A DNA stretch of 64,000 nucleotides from JAMXLO01 sp963818775 (GTDB taxonomy: Bacteria; Pseudomonadota; Alphaproteobacteria; Acetobacterales; Acetobacteraceae): NCBI GenBank assembly GCA_963818775.1, contig CAWFUF010000013.1:62001-126000 (forward strand), read 5' to 3'. The position numbers and the translations under genes are program-made. Shown in pieces: positions 1 to 8,564 of this stretch. The notes under the pieces were generated by a model. The model did not search any database and was not told where the DNA came from. It saw only the letters and a list, made by a program, of their open reading frames with translations. The stretch's first letter is position 1. Every line of letters begins with the position of its first letter.

Positions 1-496
1 CGGCGATCCGACCGACCGCCTTGGCCAGCAACGCAGCCTGGTTATAGCGGCGCCGGAACAGTCGACCGCGATGCAGCGGCACGGGCACCAGCAGATCCGC
101 CTCGCGCAGCAAGGCAGCGCCCGCCCGCGCCATGTGCGGCGCCAGCACCGCGGCGAGCTCGGTGCGGTCGGCGTGCTTGAACGGCAGGATCAGCCGTCGC
201 CCCTGTGCGTCGTAACGCAATGCGGCGCGGGCGCGTTGGAACACAGGCGGTGCGCTGCGGCAGCCGGGACAGAGGTGCTCGATTCCGCCCAGGGCCGCAT
301 TTGCGAACGGAACGCCGCAGCGTGTGCAGAACGGCTCGGTGATGAAGCCGGTCTGCCTGAAGCACTCGGCACACAGCAGTCCAGGCGCATCGACAGGCGC
401 ACCGCAGGCGGCGCAGTGCGGCGGCAGCAGCAGGTCGAGCAGCGCACGGCCGGCCCGCCACCCGAGGTCAGTGAGCGGCAGTTGCCTCGCCAACAC
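1..496 (-). CDS. ComF family protein (phosphoribosyltransferase-like), 3' end outside the window
   Basis: The reading frame starts at a GTG at 496 and runs off the left edge, so about 165 residues are visible. The N-terminus shows the double zinc-ribbon typical of ComF/GntX proteins: CAACGAP, then LLCAEC, then CTRCG and LCPGC. These are followed by the family's FQRARAALRYDAQGR and LLVPVPLHRGRLFRRRYNQ segments, which lead into the phosphoribosyltransferase fold. The PRPP-binding loop would lie beyond the edge. The start overlaps the 3' end of the upstream rhodanese gene by 29 bases, so the two are probably cotranscribed. ComF is needed for DNA uptake in some bacteria, but its role in non-competent proteobacteria is not established. 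Confidence 0.85.
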   Translation of the reverse strand, partial: MLARQLPLTDLGWRAGRALLDLLLPPHCAACGAPVDAPGLLCAECFRQTGFITEPFCTRCGVPFANAALGGIEHLCPGCRSAPPVFQRARAALRYDAQGRRLILPFKHADRTELAAVLAPHMARAGAALLREADLLVPVPLHRGRLFRRRYNQAALLAKAVGRIA

Positions 497-2066
497 CGAA
501 CGCCACCGTATCGTCGCGTCTGATCTGGTTCGCCAGCTCGATCTCCCAGGTGAGATAGGCGTGCATAGCCTCCTCGACGCCCGAGTTCCGGTCGTAGGCA
601 CGCAGGTAGCTGTCGATGCAGGCTTCGTCGGGTGGCGTTGTGCGGTCCTTAATCAGCGGTCGCCCGAATGCGCGCCATGCGTCGGTGCCGCCCTCCAGCA
701 CTCGTACGTCCGCCTTGCACAGCGCCGTCACCTCCTCGACCGCCAGCCGCGCAGCGACACCGTCCGGCGAGGTGATCACCACGTGCTTCATCGGGGCAAG
801 TTGCGGCTTCAGCGCATCGAGCCGCGTCCGCACGCCCCATATCGCGCCGGGGATATGCCCCTCGCGGAAGTCAATGCTGCGGGCGAGATCGATCACCACC
901 GTGCCGTCGCCGCTGTCGAGCAGCGCCACCAGGCCGGTCACGTCGATCATTGGCGTCTTGGCGGCCAGCTCGGGCACAGCGAGGCGTTCGCGGCCAGTGG
1001 TGATTGCGTCCAGGCCGCCCTCCACCACGAACACGTCACGATGGCCCATCTGACGCAGCCAGGCCCCCGCCATACGCGCACGTACGCCGCTATCGTCAAC
1101 CAGCGCGATGCGCGCGTTGCGCACGCCGATCCACTGATCGGTCGCCTGAACCAGTTGCCCGCCGGGTCCACTGACGCTCCCCGGGCGATGACCCGTGCGG
1201 TACTCCGCGGGATCGCGGACATCCAGCACATACAGCGTGCGGTCGGGATCATCCTCGAGGCGGGCGAGGTCGATGGCGCCGATCACACCGACACCCGATT
1301 GTTCCGCGAACGCCTGCGCTCGCTGCAATGCAGTTGCCGCGGTCTTCGGCTTGCCTGGCGCGAAACGGTCGGTCCGGCCGCGATCGCAGCGGAAGCCGGC
1401 CAGCTCCCAGCCCATCGTGCCGTTGCGCAACGCCACGACCTTATTGGGAATGCCGGCACGACGCAGGCTCTCCGCGCCCATGATGCTGCGCGTCCGCCCC
1501 GCGCAGTTCACCACCACGAGCGTCTTCGGATCGGGAGCGATGTCGCCGATGCGATATACCAGCTCGCCACCCGGCACGCTGATGCCGGTTGGGATCGACA
1601 TGCGCACGAACTCCTCGTGCGTGCGGCTGTCGAGCACCACGATGTTCTGCCCGCCATCGATCCACGACTTCAGTTCCGGCGGATCGACGCTTTCAGTGCC
1701 GTAGTGGTGCTCTACCCATTCGCCGAACGCCTTCGAGGGGACATTGACGCCCGAAAAGAGCTCGTAGCCGGCGGCTTCCCAGGCCTTGGTGCCGCCGTCG
1801 AGCACGGCGACATCCGTGCAACCGATTCCCTCGAGCCACGCAGCGAGCTGCTCGGCGAGGCCCCGTCCGTCATCGACGCAGCAGATGCGCACGGCGAGGC
1901 GTGGTAGCAGCGCACGGGCGCGCATCTCGCGTTTCGACAGCGGGCACGGCACCGCCCAGAACAGGTGCGAGGCGCCAAATTCGCCATCCTCGCGCGCGTC
2001 AAGCAATGCCAGTTCGTGACCATCGAGCAGCCAGGCATGCAGCGTCTTTGCGTCGATGCGTTTCAT
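468..2066 (-). CDS. four-domain rhodanese-related sulfurtransferase
   Basis: A 532-residue cytosolic protein built of four rhodanese-like domains at roughly residues 1-105, 120-235, 265-375 and 385-470, plus a helical tail. Only domain 2 has a catalytic loop, CAGRTRS, with the persulfide-forming Cys. The same position reads Asp in domains 1 and 3 (loops VDDGRG and DDSGVR) and Ser in domain 4 (SPDGVA), so these are probably structural or substrate-binding. The ATG at 2066 is chosen because GGAGG lies 6 bases upstream of it; the in-frame TTG at 2078 sits on that Shine-Dalgarno. The likely reaction is sulfur transfer to a thiol or cyanide acceptor, with the physiological partner unknown. It is followed by the overlapping comF-like gene. 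Confidence 0.85.
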   Translation of the reverse strand: MKRIDAKTLHAWLLDGHELALLDAREDGEFGASHLFWAVPCPLSKREMRARALLPRLAVRICCVDDGRGLAEQLAAWLEGIGCTDVAVLDGGTKAWEAAGYELFSGVNVPSKAFGEWVEHHYGTESVDPPELKSWIDGGQNIVVLDSRTHEEFVRMSIPTGISVPGGELVYRIGDIAPDPKTLVVVNCAGRTRSIMGAESLRRAGIPNKVVALRNGTMGWELAGFRCDRGRTDRFAPGKPKTAATALQRAQAFAEQSGVGVIGAIDLARLEDDPDRTLYVLDVRDPAEYRTGHRPGSVSGPGGQLVQATDQWIGVRNARIALVDDSGVRARMAGAWLRQMGHRDVFVVEGGLDAITTGRERLAVPELAAKTPMIDVTGLVALLDSGDGTVVIDLARSIDFREGHIPGAIWGVRTRLDALKPQLAPMKHVVITSPDGVAARLAVEEVTALCKADVRVLEGGTDAWRAFGRPLIKDRTTPPDEACIDSYLRAYDRNSGVEEAMHAYLTWEIELANQIRRDDTVAFGVGEATAAH

Positions 2067-2140
2067 GGCGGCCTCCAACGGCAGCCTAGGCGCGCCGGTG
2101 AACGCTTGGCAACGACGGGTGGCGAGCGCACAGGGAGGTG

Positions 2141-2917
2141 ATGGACCCGGTGGTGTTCGACCGAGGTGCGGTGCGGCGTCACCGCGACCGCGCCGCGCGC
2201 ACGGTGGGCAGCGTCGCCGAGGTGCTGCGCGATGCGGCCGACCGGCTGCTCGATCGGCTGGATGATACGACCCGGCGGTTCACGCATGCGCTCGATGTCG
2301 GCGGCCGTGGGATGATGGCGCCGCTGCTGCGCGCTCGGGGCATCGAGGTGGTGAGCTGCGACCTCTCGCCGGCGATGGCGGCGCTGAATGGCGGGTTGGC
2401 GGTTGCGGCGGACGAAGAGTTCCTGCCGTTTGCCCCAGCCTGCTTTGATCTGGTGGTGGCGAGTTTGTCGCTGCACTGGGTGAACGACCTGCCTGGCGCA
2501 CTCATCCAGTTGCGTCTGGCACTGCGTCCGGGCGGGCTGCTGCTGGCAAGCCTGCCGGCTCTCGGGACGCTGGCGGAGCTGCGGCAGGCACTGACCGAGG
2601 CCGAGGCGGCGCTGACCGGCGGTGCCGCGCCACGCGTTTCGCCGTTCGTTGATCTGCGTGACTGCGCGGCCCTGCTCCAGCGTGCCGGCTTTGCGTTGCC
2701 GGTCGCGGACGTGGAGGACGTGCGGCTGCTCTATGCCGATCCGTTCGCGCTGCTGCGCGACCTGCGCGCGGCAGGCGAGGCGAATGCGCTGCGCGAGCGC
2801 GACCGGCGCGCTCCAGCGCGGGAGCTGTTCCCAACAGCGCTGGCGGCATTGCCCATCGATGATGGGCGTGTTGCGGTGACGCTGCGGGTGGCCTGCATGA
2901 CCGGATGGGCGTCTTGA
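2141..2917 (+). CDS. BioC/NDUFAF5-like SAM-dependent methyltransferase
   Basis: About 258 residues of class I SAM-dependent methyltransferase. The N-terminal VFDRGAVRRHRDRAA is typical of the BioC/NDUFAF5-like group. The SAM-binding motif I is ALDVGGRG, the acidic strand-2 end is VSCDLSP, and the motif IV region is FDLVVASLSLHWVNDLP, followed by LRPGGLLL. In alphaproteobacteria these proteins are often annotated simply as methyltransferase. The substrate could be malonyl-ACP methylation or arginine hydroxylation-type chemistry as in NDUFAF5, and I cannot choose between them. The start is uncertain: AGGGAGG at 2132-2138 is only 2 bases before the ATG at 2141, so a GTG at 2150 would be better spaced. 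The gene is divergent from the rhodanese gene. Confidence 0.8.
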   Translation: MDPVVFDRGAVRRHRDRAARTVGSVAEVLRDAADRLLDRLDDTTRRFTHALDVGGRGMMAPLLRARGIEVVSCDLSPAMAALNGGLAVAADEEFLPFAPACFDLVVASLSLHWVNDLPGALIQLRLALRPGGLLLASLPALGTLAELRQALTEAEAALTGGAAPRVSPFVDLRDCAALLQRAGFALPVADVEDVRLLYADPFALLRDLRAAGEANALRERDRRAPARELFPTALAALPIDDGRVAVTLRVACMTGWAS

Positions 2918-3120
2918 CGCCACCGCCCGCCCGCTGGACCAGTTGTTGCCCCCACTGATAACCTCTTCGTAATCATTCATTCAGCAGTTTGGCTGCAATC
3001 TCCTGCTCGAAGCGTTAGAGATTTTTGCTCACGCAGGGGGGTTCGCAACGAAGCCATTCCTGCGGGCGCTGTGGGTCCAAGGCAGTCACAAAATCTGGCC
3101 GTGCCGAGGAGATCTTCAAA

Positions 3121-3942
3121 ATGAACGATCGCACCACCATGAACGCCGTTCACGTCTATTCTCAGCACGAGGCGGCGAGCGTGCTGCGCGCCAGAGCCTC
3201 GGAATACCGACGTATGGCAGCAACGGCTTGCAACACGACGGACCTGCGGGCACTCGATGATCTGGCGGTCCGTTTCATGGAACTGGCGGAAGAGCGTGCG
3301 GCGGAAGAACGCATGGCGGCGCTCGGGCCCGTCAGGCCAACCCCCCTGCCATCTCTTCAGGCGCTTAGAATGGCCACCGAGATAGTACGCAAAGGATACA
3401 TCCTCCCCGAGACGATGCTGCATCCGGTCATCAAGAGTTCAATCACGAAACTGGCTTATGAGTTGGTGGCCTATGGCTTGGTCCCAGCGGAACCCGAGCT
3501 TACGTCGGCGACCGATAGACGGCGTCGCAGCAGCCGACACATCCTCGTTGTGGACGACTCCGCTGATGTGCTGGTGGCCGTTCGCGCCTTCCTGCTGGGT
3601 GAAGGCTATGTAGTTGTGTCTGCTGCGGACGGCGACACGGCGCTGCGGCTCGTTGCGAGCGACCCGGAGATTGACGTTCTGATCACTGACTTCGCGATGC
3701 CGGGACTGTCCGGTGTTGAGTTGATCTCCCAGGCGATACAAATGCGTCCGGACCTCAAGGCGCTGATGATCACCGCCTATCCGGGCGCCGACGGATTGGC
3801 GGAACTGCCATCCCATATCAAGGTGCTCACGAAGCCTTTCCGTCGTGCTTTCCTGATCGCGCAGGTGAAGGCCCTGGTGAGCGAGGCGTCGCAGGAGCTG
3901 CCGGAAGAGGCGATGGAGCTTGTCGAGAACCGATCAGTCTGA
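3121..3942 (+). CDS. response regulator with C-terminal receiver domain
   Basis: 273 residues. The first 130 or so are helical with no output domain I recognise. Residues of about 140-260 form a receiver (REC) domain: the acidic pair in ILVVDDS, the phospho-acceptor Asp in LITDFAMP, Thr in MITAYP and Lys in LTKPF are all present. The receiver is C-terminal and no DNA-binding domain follows, so it probably acts by protein contact or as a phosphate sink. The ATG at 3121 is preceded by GAGGAG with good spacing; an upstream in-frame extension to 3025 lacks such a signal. No sensor kinase lies next to it. The N-terminal segment resembles the short helical part seen in many alphaproteobacterial orphan regulators. 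Confidence 0.8.
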   Translation: MNDRTTMNAVHVYSQHEAASVLRARASEYRRMAATACNTTDLRALDDLAVRFMELAEERAAEERMAALGPVRPTPLPSLQALRMATEIVRKGYILPETMLHPVIKSSITKLAYELVAYGLVPAEPELTSATDRRRRSSRHILVVDDSADVLVAVRAFLLGEGYVVVSAADGDTALRLVASDPEIDVLITDFAMPGLSGVELISQAIQMRPDLKALMITAYPGADGLAELPSHIKVLTKPFRRAFLIAQVKALVSEASQELPEEAMELVENRSV

Positions 3943-4022
3943 GGGGTTCTTCGTCGGAGGAGATCTGCAACCTGGCAAGGCCCATCGTGATCTGGACAAG
4001 GAAGCTGGGAAATAACCGAATT

Positions 4023-4268
4023 CTAGAGTGACGGGCTTGCCTCTTCGTGTCGTGCTGGGCGCTTCGCAGGCCATACGACTTGATACGGCTGTCCGATCGG
4101 CGCTGCGCCTTCAGCAACCGTCCGGGGGCGCCGCGCCTCCAATGCCGTCCAGCGCGCAACGGGCCGACCGGTCTCGGTGTCGAGGTTCCATCTCATAATA
4201 ATACGGCAAGCACACAATGTAGCTTGCCAAGGAAATGGAATGATTGTTGCGGTTTGCGTGCCTTCCAT
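4023..4268 (-). CDS. small hypothetical protein
   Basis: An 81-residue frame on the minus strand in an AT-richer stretch. The start MEGTQTATIIPFPW and the middle RWNLDTETGRPVARWTALEA look protein-like and resemble short proteins common in alphaproteobacteria, but I know no function. No Shine-Dalgarno precedes the ATG at 4268, and an internal ATG (MRWNLD) is an alternative. It lies convergent to the response regulator gene. The call could be wrong because the frame is short. Confidence 0.4.
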   Translation of the reverse strand: MEGTQTATIIPFPWQATLCACRIIMRWNLDTETGRPVARWTALEARRPRTVAEGAAPIGQPYQVVWPAKRPARHEEASPSL

Positions 4269-4541
4269 CCCAGAATGGTGAGCAGGCAGCGTTACGAACT
4301 GGTTGCAAGCCCGGTCGGTTTGATTGAGGCTGAGGACGCTGCCGCAGTCCGGGAATCATCTTATCGTCCGGTGCAAGGTGTGCCGCCATCGCGGCGACTT
4401 TCAATCGGTCTACTCGTATGAATTATATTCCCAGCGGCAAGGATATAGATCGAAATTATATGCGGTCGCGCCGATATTCCCGCTGGCCTTGGTCCGCGCC
4501 AATTCCGGCCAGCGCATTGCGCTCAGGGAGCCACATCCTGC

Positions 4542-4751
4542 ATGACCACTTACACGGTTATCCCGCAGCTCGATCACACGGGCTTTCATGTAGCGATCGT
4601 TGGCCACGACGGCGTCCGCCAAACAATTCTTGGCTTTGAGACCGAGGCAGATGCCGAGGCGTGGATTTCATGGGATAAGCGGCAGAGCGCTGTCGAAAGA
4701 CGCCTGGCCCTGCCTGAGCCAACGGTCAGAGCGAGTTATGCGAGTTTATAG
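4542..4751 (+). CDS. small conserved hypothetical protein
   Basis: 69 residues starting MTTYTVIPQLDHTGFHVAIVG, followed by GVRQTILGFETEADAEAWI. The fold looks like a short beta hairpin pair plus a helix, with an 'EADAEAW' helix seen in many small rhizobial/acetobacterial proteins that are expressed with stress genes. The ATG at 4542 has AGGGAG about 11 bases upstream. The stop codon overlaps the next small gene by 14 bases, which suggests coupled translation. Function unknown. Confidence 0.6.
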   Translation: MTTYTVIPQLDHTGFHVAIVGHDGVRQTILGFETEADAEAWISWDKRQSAVERRLALPEPTVRASYASL

Positions 4752-4929
4752 CTGTTACTTCCTGAACGAGCGCGGCCACAGTCTGTTTCCGGCAAATATC
4801 GGCGCCGAAGACCTGGAGGCTGCAAAGCGGCATTGCTTCGCCATTCTGGCGGATGGGGCATTGTCACTTCCAATGCCACCGAGATCGATCGAGATCTGGG
4901 AAGGTGATGTCATGCTATTCCGATCGTAG
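4738..4929 (+). CDS. small hypothetical protein (DUF6894-like)
   Basis: 63 residues, MRVYSCYFLNERGHSLF followed by a segment with EDLEAAKRHCFAILADG. This is the layout of DUF6894-type proteins: an aromatic first strand (YFLN/YFFHL), a short acidic loop, then a helix beginning 'DLEAA'. The ATG at 4738 lies inside the 3' end of the preceding small gene, which argues for coupled translation. The frame can be read open from 4600, but that extension overlaps the upstream gene in another frame and is not used. No biochemical role is known. Confidence 0.5.
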   Translation: MRVYSCYFLNERGHSLFPANIGAEDLEAAKRHCFAILADGALSLPMPPRSIEIWEGDVMLFRS

Positions 4930-5403
4930 CCGTGCCAAGATTTGGTAGTGCATTCGCAAGTCGGACGTCACGCACGCCGGACGTTCCGAAACACCGGGAT
5001 GCCGTGCAACAGGTTCCCAGATCGGCGCGAACCGTCAGGACGGGAAAATCCGCTGGTCCCGGCAAGGCAATCTTCTCACCATTGTGACCGTGGGCCGGAG
5101 AGCCTTTCCTGACCGGGCGGTGGTCCGGGCCGGCTTGCCGGTCAGCGACGGCGTCCCTTGCTCGTTGCCAGTGGCGAATCTGGCGGTCGCCGGAGCGGAG
5201 ATTGGCGGCGCATAGCAGGGCGCGACCGACGAAGCGCGCCACTCGGCATTTTCCGATCGCCCCCTTGCGTGGTGGGCCAGGAGTTGTTCTGGGCGGCGAC
5301 CATCCCTGAGGGCGACAGACTCAACGTTTCCGCGATATCCGGGCTCACCCTGAACCATTTGCGCCTGGCCGCATTATTGGCGAGCACCTTTGAGGATACG
5401 GCA
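4930..5403 (+). other. intergenic stretch with no recognised gene
   Basis: About 470 bases between the small-gene pair and the DUF4142 gene. Frames on both strands are open here, but their composition is arginine/alanine-rich in the way of random GC-rich frames, and none shows a family motif or a start with a ribosome site. It probably holds the promoter of the DUF4142 gene. Confidence 0.4.
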
Positions 5404-5991
5404 ATGAAGGCATCATTTCTTACAGCGCTGATGGCGGCTTCAATTCTGGCTGAGCCAGCCCTCGCGCAGTCGCCTCCGACCAACGCACCGGCACCGGCGC
5501 CCACTGTGGCGGCCCCGGCGATACTTCCTGGCGCTCCGGTCGCCCCGTTGACTTCGGGGGACGCGCAGTTCGTCCAGAGCCAGATTGAGGGCAATATGGC
5601 GGAGTACCAGGCGGGTCAGCTGGCGCTACAGCGCAGCCAGAACCAGGATGTGCGTAACTTTGCACAAAAGATGATCACCGACCACACCTACGCGCAGGAT
5701 ACTCTGGCACCGATAGCGCAGGCGCATCACATCCAGGCGTCGGGCAAGCTGAGCGAGCAGGACCGAGTGATGCTCGGCCAGTTGGCCCAACTCAATGGCC
5801 CCGCTTTCGACCGTGCCTATGTCGACGACATGGTGCGCGCGCACGCCGCGATGGTAGCCCAGCTGAACGCTCAGCTGATCCACGGCGAGGACCAGCATAT
5901 CAACGCGTGGGTGCAGAACACGCGGCCCATCGTTCTTCAGCACTCTGAGATCGCCCAGCAGCTTCTGGCCAGCCTGCCGCACACGGGCTGA
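5404..5991 (+). CDS. exported DUF4142 domain protein
   Basis: 195 residues. A cleavable signal peptide (MKASFLTALMAASILAEPALAQ) is followed by a proline/alanine-rich linker of about 30 residues and a DUF4142 helical-bundle domain: DAQFVQSQIEGNMAEYQAGQ, then NQDVRNFAQKMITDHTYAQD. DUF4142 is a ferritin-like four-helix family found in the periplasm of alphaproteobacteria, often induced by stress; no enzyme activity is established. The ATG at 5404 follows TGAGGA at a good distance and gives a proper signal peptide, so the longer open frame from 5158 is not used. Confidence 0.85.
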   Translation: MKASFLTALMAASILAEPALAQSPPTNAPAPAPTVAAPAILPGAPVAPLTSGDAQFVQSQIEGNMAEYQAGQLALQRSQNQDVRNFAQKMITDHTYAQDTLAPIAQAHHIQASGKLSEQDRVMLGQLAQLNGPAFDRAYVDDMVRAHAAMVAQLNAQLIHGEDQHINAWVQNTRPIVLQHSEIAQQLLASLPHTG

Positions 5992-6183
5992 CGCGTCGGC
6001 GGACCGGCGGCTCGCAGGGCTACCGCTGGACGTGGTGGTGGCCCTCGCGCGCCGGCGCCCAGCCGATCTCAATAATCGCCAATAGATACGGATTTGAAAC
6101 CACTCCCTGTTATTTTTTGCCCATCACGTCACCGCGTCCCCCGCCCGGTGTGCCGCGGCGGATCAGCGATGGGAGAAGGTTTC

Positions 6184-6393
6184 ATGTTTCGCAGTGCCGC
6201 GTCGTTCAACCAAGACCGTTCGGATGTCCAGGCACGGTGGCAGCGGTGCAAGCGACTGCCCCCGCTCAAGGTCGGGGAGGCCGAGGCCCTGACCGCATCT
6301 TTTCTGGCGAGCCGGAATGTGACCTTTTGCCCGGTGCGTTACGCGGCAGCCATTGAGCAACGCACGCAGCTCGCGCGGCGGGAACGAATTTGA
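6184..6393 (+). CDS. small conserved hypothetical protein
   Basis: 69 residues from the ATG at 6184, which follows GGGAGAAGG. The tail LTASFLASRNVTFCPVRYA then AAIEQRTQLARR resembles a family of very short alphaproteobacterial proteins ending with a 'V-T-x-CPxRYAxxxEQR' signature. The function is unknown. An in-frame ATG at 6169 is a possible alternative start, but it would lie just upstream of the ribosome site. Confidence 0.55.
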   Translation: MFRSAASFNQDRSDVQARWQRCKRLPPLKVGEAEALTASFLASRNVTFCPVRYAAAIEQRTQLARRERI

Positions 6394-6410
6394 GGCGAGC
6401 GCTCCCCGTG

Positions 6411-6494
6411 GTGCGCACTTACCTCATCGTCAGCGGGATAGCCTTTGGGTTGTGTTCTGCCTGGCTGGTGTTGGAGCAATTCGTGGTTCCGTAG
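6411..6494 (+). CDS. possible very small membrane protein
   Basis: A 27-codon frame from a GTG at 6411 reads VRTYLIVSGIAFGLCSAW and ends LVLEQFVVP before TAG. It is a single hydrophobic helix. Short 'MRxYLIVxGIxFG' proteins occur next to other small genes in Rhodospirillales, which is why I list it. It lies 17 bases after the preceding small gene. The start codon is uncertain: a TTG at 6390 and a GTG at 6408 are also in frame, and no clear Shine-Dalgarno is visible. Confidence 0.35.
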   Translation: MRTYLIVSGIAFGLCSAWLVLEQFVVP

Positions 6495-6581
6495 GACGGA
6501 CTGCGCCGGCTGGTGGCGAACGCCAGCCTTCCCTGTAGAATTCGCGTAACCAGACGAAGGCGCTGCATCCGCGGCAACGCG

Positions 6582-6845
6582 TCAGCGCTGGCGCAGCACC
6601 CAGCGCACCGCCGCCAGCGCCTCCGTGATGCTGGAGCAGCCACGCGCCACAGTCTCGCCGCTCGCCTTCGCCACATACAGGCCGTCGGCGTCCCGCGCGA
6701 TGAGCAGGGCGGTGCGACCGTCCCCCTCGGGGTCAATCAAGCCTGCGTAACAGGTGCCGTCATCGGTGCACTGACCGGACACCGACCAGGCGCCTGGCAG
6801 AGCCGTCGCGGCCTGCGTGATTTCGAAGAGCTCAATGGGGGTCAT
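6582..6845 (-). CDS. small hypothetical protein
   Basis: 87 residues starting MTPIELFEITQAATALPGAW. The body alternates short strands (GQCTDDGTCYAGLIDPEGDG, then ALLIARDADGLYVAKASG) and ends in a helix (SITEALAAVRWVLRQR). The codon pattern is that of a real gene, unlike the overlapping plus-strand frame. I do not recognise the family. The ATG at 6845 is favoured over one at 6914 because the extra residues look non-coding, but neither has a strong ribosome site. Confidence 0.5.
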   Translation of the reverse strand: MTPIELFEITQAATALPGAWSVSGQCTDDGTCYAGLIDPEGDGRTALLIARDADGLYVAKASGETVARGCSSITEALAAVRWVLRQR

Positions 6846-7077
6846 TGCGAGCGTGGCAGCACCGGTTAAAGGAGCAGGTTCCTTGGCAGAGCCTCGCACA
6901 ACCACTCTCAGCATCCAACCTGGGATTGAGATCTAGATCGGTCGGCGTCAAGCTCATTACAAACCCCAGAGCATTGCTATTGTGTAATTTACCCGCGGCA
7001 GTGGTGGGCGCCAGTCGCAATTCGTTGACATCTGGCAGCATGTCGCCAGCTACAGCGACGTGGCGGTGGAGACACGT

Positions 7078-7305
7078 GTGCATCCCAGGTATCTGGCCTT
7101 GTGTGTCCTATGCATCCTGCCAGCGGGGTGTGTCCCGGGCGCAGACACAGTAGATCCAGCGTTGGCACAGAACGGCGCGCCTCTCGGCTACCGCTATCAC
7201 GATGCGAACCATGCCGACGGGGTCAAGAATCCCTCCCCGCAGGCGATTTACAACGCGACGCACGGCACCTGGCTGTGGCCGCCGCAGGAGTCCGATGTGC
7301 CATGA
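7078..7305 (+). CDS. small putative lipoprotein
   Basis: About 75 residues from a GTG at 7078 that follows GGTGGAG. The N-terminus VHPRYLALCVLCILPAGC carries a lipobox (LPAGC), so the mature protein would be lipid-anchored at Cys. The rest (YRYHDANHADGVKNPSP and so on, ending WPPQESDVP) is unlike any family I know. Its TGA overlaps the ATG of the downstream dehydrogenase gene (ATGA), so both are probably translated together. Confidence is limited by the GTG start. Confidence 0.5.
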   Translation: MHPRYLALCVLCILPAGCVPGADTVDPALAQNGAPLGYRYHDANHADGVKNPSPQAIYNATHGTWLWPPQESDVP

Positions 7306-8150
7306 CCTCTCTGACCGGCAAGACCGCGCTCATCACCGGCTCCACCGACGGCGTCGGCCGCGCGGTTGCCACCCGCCTCGGCGAGGCGGGTGCGCGCGTC
7401 CTGGTGCATGGTCGCGACCAGGACCGCGGCAACCGGGTCGTCGCCGAGGTCACCCAATCGGGCGGTGCGGCGGAGTTTCTCGTCGCGGACCTTGCGTCCC
7501 TGGCCGAGGTGCGGCGGTTTGGCGAGACCGTGTGGCAGCGGACGGACCGGCTCGACATCCTGATCAACAACGCCGGCATCGGCACTGCCGGTGCTGCGCG
7601 CCAGACCAGTGCCGACGGCCACGAGCTTCGCTTCGCCGTCAACTACCTGGCCGGCTTCCTGCTGACCCATCTGCTGCTTCCGCTGCTCCGGCGGAGCGCA
7701 CCGGCGCGCATCGTTAACGTGGCCTCGGCCGGCCAGCAGCCGATCGACTTCGCCGATGTCATGCTGACGCGCGGCTACAGCGGCGCGCGCGCCTACTGCC
7801 AGAGCAAGCTGGCGCAGATCATGTTCACCATCGATCTGGCCGAGGCGCTCGCCGGCACCGGCGTCACCGTCAACGTGCTGCATCCGGCGACTTACATGGA
7901 TACGGCGATGGTGCGGCGCGCGGGTGTGACGCCCAGGAGCAGTGTCGAGGAAGGCGCCGAGGCGATCCTCAAACTCGCCGCTTCGCCGGCGGTCGAGGGG
8001 CGCAGCGGGTGCTACTTCAATGGCCTCCACGAGGCGCGTGCCGAAAGGCAGGCCTACGACACCGCGGCGCGGCGGCAGCTCCGGGCGATCAGCCAGGAGC
8101 TCTGCGCGGGCTTTGGCATCGCGACGGCGCCCCGCGTCGGTCCTGGCTGA
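7302..8150 (+). CDS. short-chain dehydrogenase/reductase (SDR)
   Basis: 282 residues with the classical SDR pattern. The NAD(P)-binding motif is TGSTDGVG near residue 14. NNAG is present, the catalytic Ser is in NVASAG, and the YxxxK pair is in AYCQSKLA. The loop length and the 'SxxYxxSK' region resemble retinol-dehydrogenase/WW-domain-type SDRs that use NADP(H). The substrate is not identifiable. It starts at an ATG that overlaps the stop of the small lipoprotein gene. The convergent neighbour downstream encodes a VOC protein. Confidence 0.85.
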   Translation: MTSLTGKTALITGSTDGVGRAVATRLGEAGARVLVHGRDQDRGNRVVAEVTQSGGAAEFLVADLASLAEVRRFGETVWQRTDRLDILINNAGIGTAGAARQTSADGHELRFAVNYLAGFLLTHLLLPLLRRSAPARIVNVASAGQQPIDFADVMLTRGYSGARAYCQSKLAQIMFTIDLAEALAGTGVTVNVLHPATYMDTAMVRRAGVTPRSSVEEGAEAILKLAASPAVEGRSGCYFNGLHEARAERQAYDTAARRQLRAISQELCAGFGIATAPRVGPG

Positions 8151-8180
8151 CGGCGTCGGGTCCGTTCGGCGACTTTGGCG

Positions 8181-8564
8181 CTATCCGCGCTGTATCAGTT
8201 CGATCGACACGTTCTGCGGCGCGGTCAGGAATGCGATGCGCACGCCAGGCCTGATGGTCTTCGGTTCCACCGTGAACGCCACACCCTTGCCCTTCAGCTC
8301 GGCCACCGCAGCGTCGATGTTCTCGACCGTCAGTCCGAAGTGCTCCAACCCCATGTATGGCGTCTGGGGCGACGCACCGGTCGACGCCGGGTCCGACCTG
8401 GCGATGAAGATCTTCTGCCCCGTCAGGTCGAGATCATAGCGCGTCGAACCATCGGGCAATGGCGTGCGAATGATGTCCGCGCCCAGCTTGTCCTCGTACC
8501 ATTGCGCCGTCGCCGCCGGGTCCGGCGACTTCAGGTGGATGTGCTCCCAGGTGTACTTGGTCAT
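8181..8564 (-). CDS. VOC family protein (glyoxalase/dioxygenase fold)
   Basis: 127 residues forming two beta-alpha-beta-beta-beta units of the vicinal-oxygen-chelate fold. Metal-ligand candidates are the His in WEHIHLKSPD, the His in GLEHFGLTVEN and the Glu in VSIELIQ; these are the usual positions. Members include glyoxalase I, extradiol dioxygenases and bleomycin-resistance proteins, and this one cannot be assigned further. The ATG at 8564 is preceded by GAGGAA. The gene stands alone between converging and diverging neighbours. Confidence 0.8.
   Translation of the reverse strand: MTKYTWEHIHLKSPDPAATAQWYEDKLGADIIRTPLPDGSTRYDLDLTGQKIFIARSDPASTGASPQTPYMGLEHFGLTVENIDAAVAELKGKGVAFTVEPKTIRPGVRIAFLTAPQNVSIELIQRG

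Noticed and set aside
324..1907. 527-codon plus-strand frame opposite the rhodanese gene
   Set aside because: It is the antisense shadow of the rhodanese reading frame; the minus-strand protein has clear domain motifs, while the shadow has none.
4910..5242. 110-codon minus-strand frame upstream of the DUF4142 gene
   Set aside because: No ribosome site, no motif, Arg/Ala-rich in the manner of chance frames.
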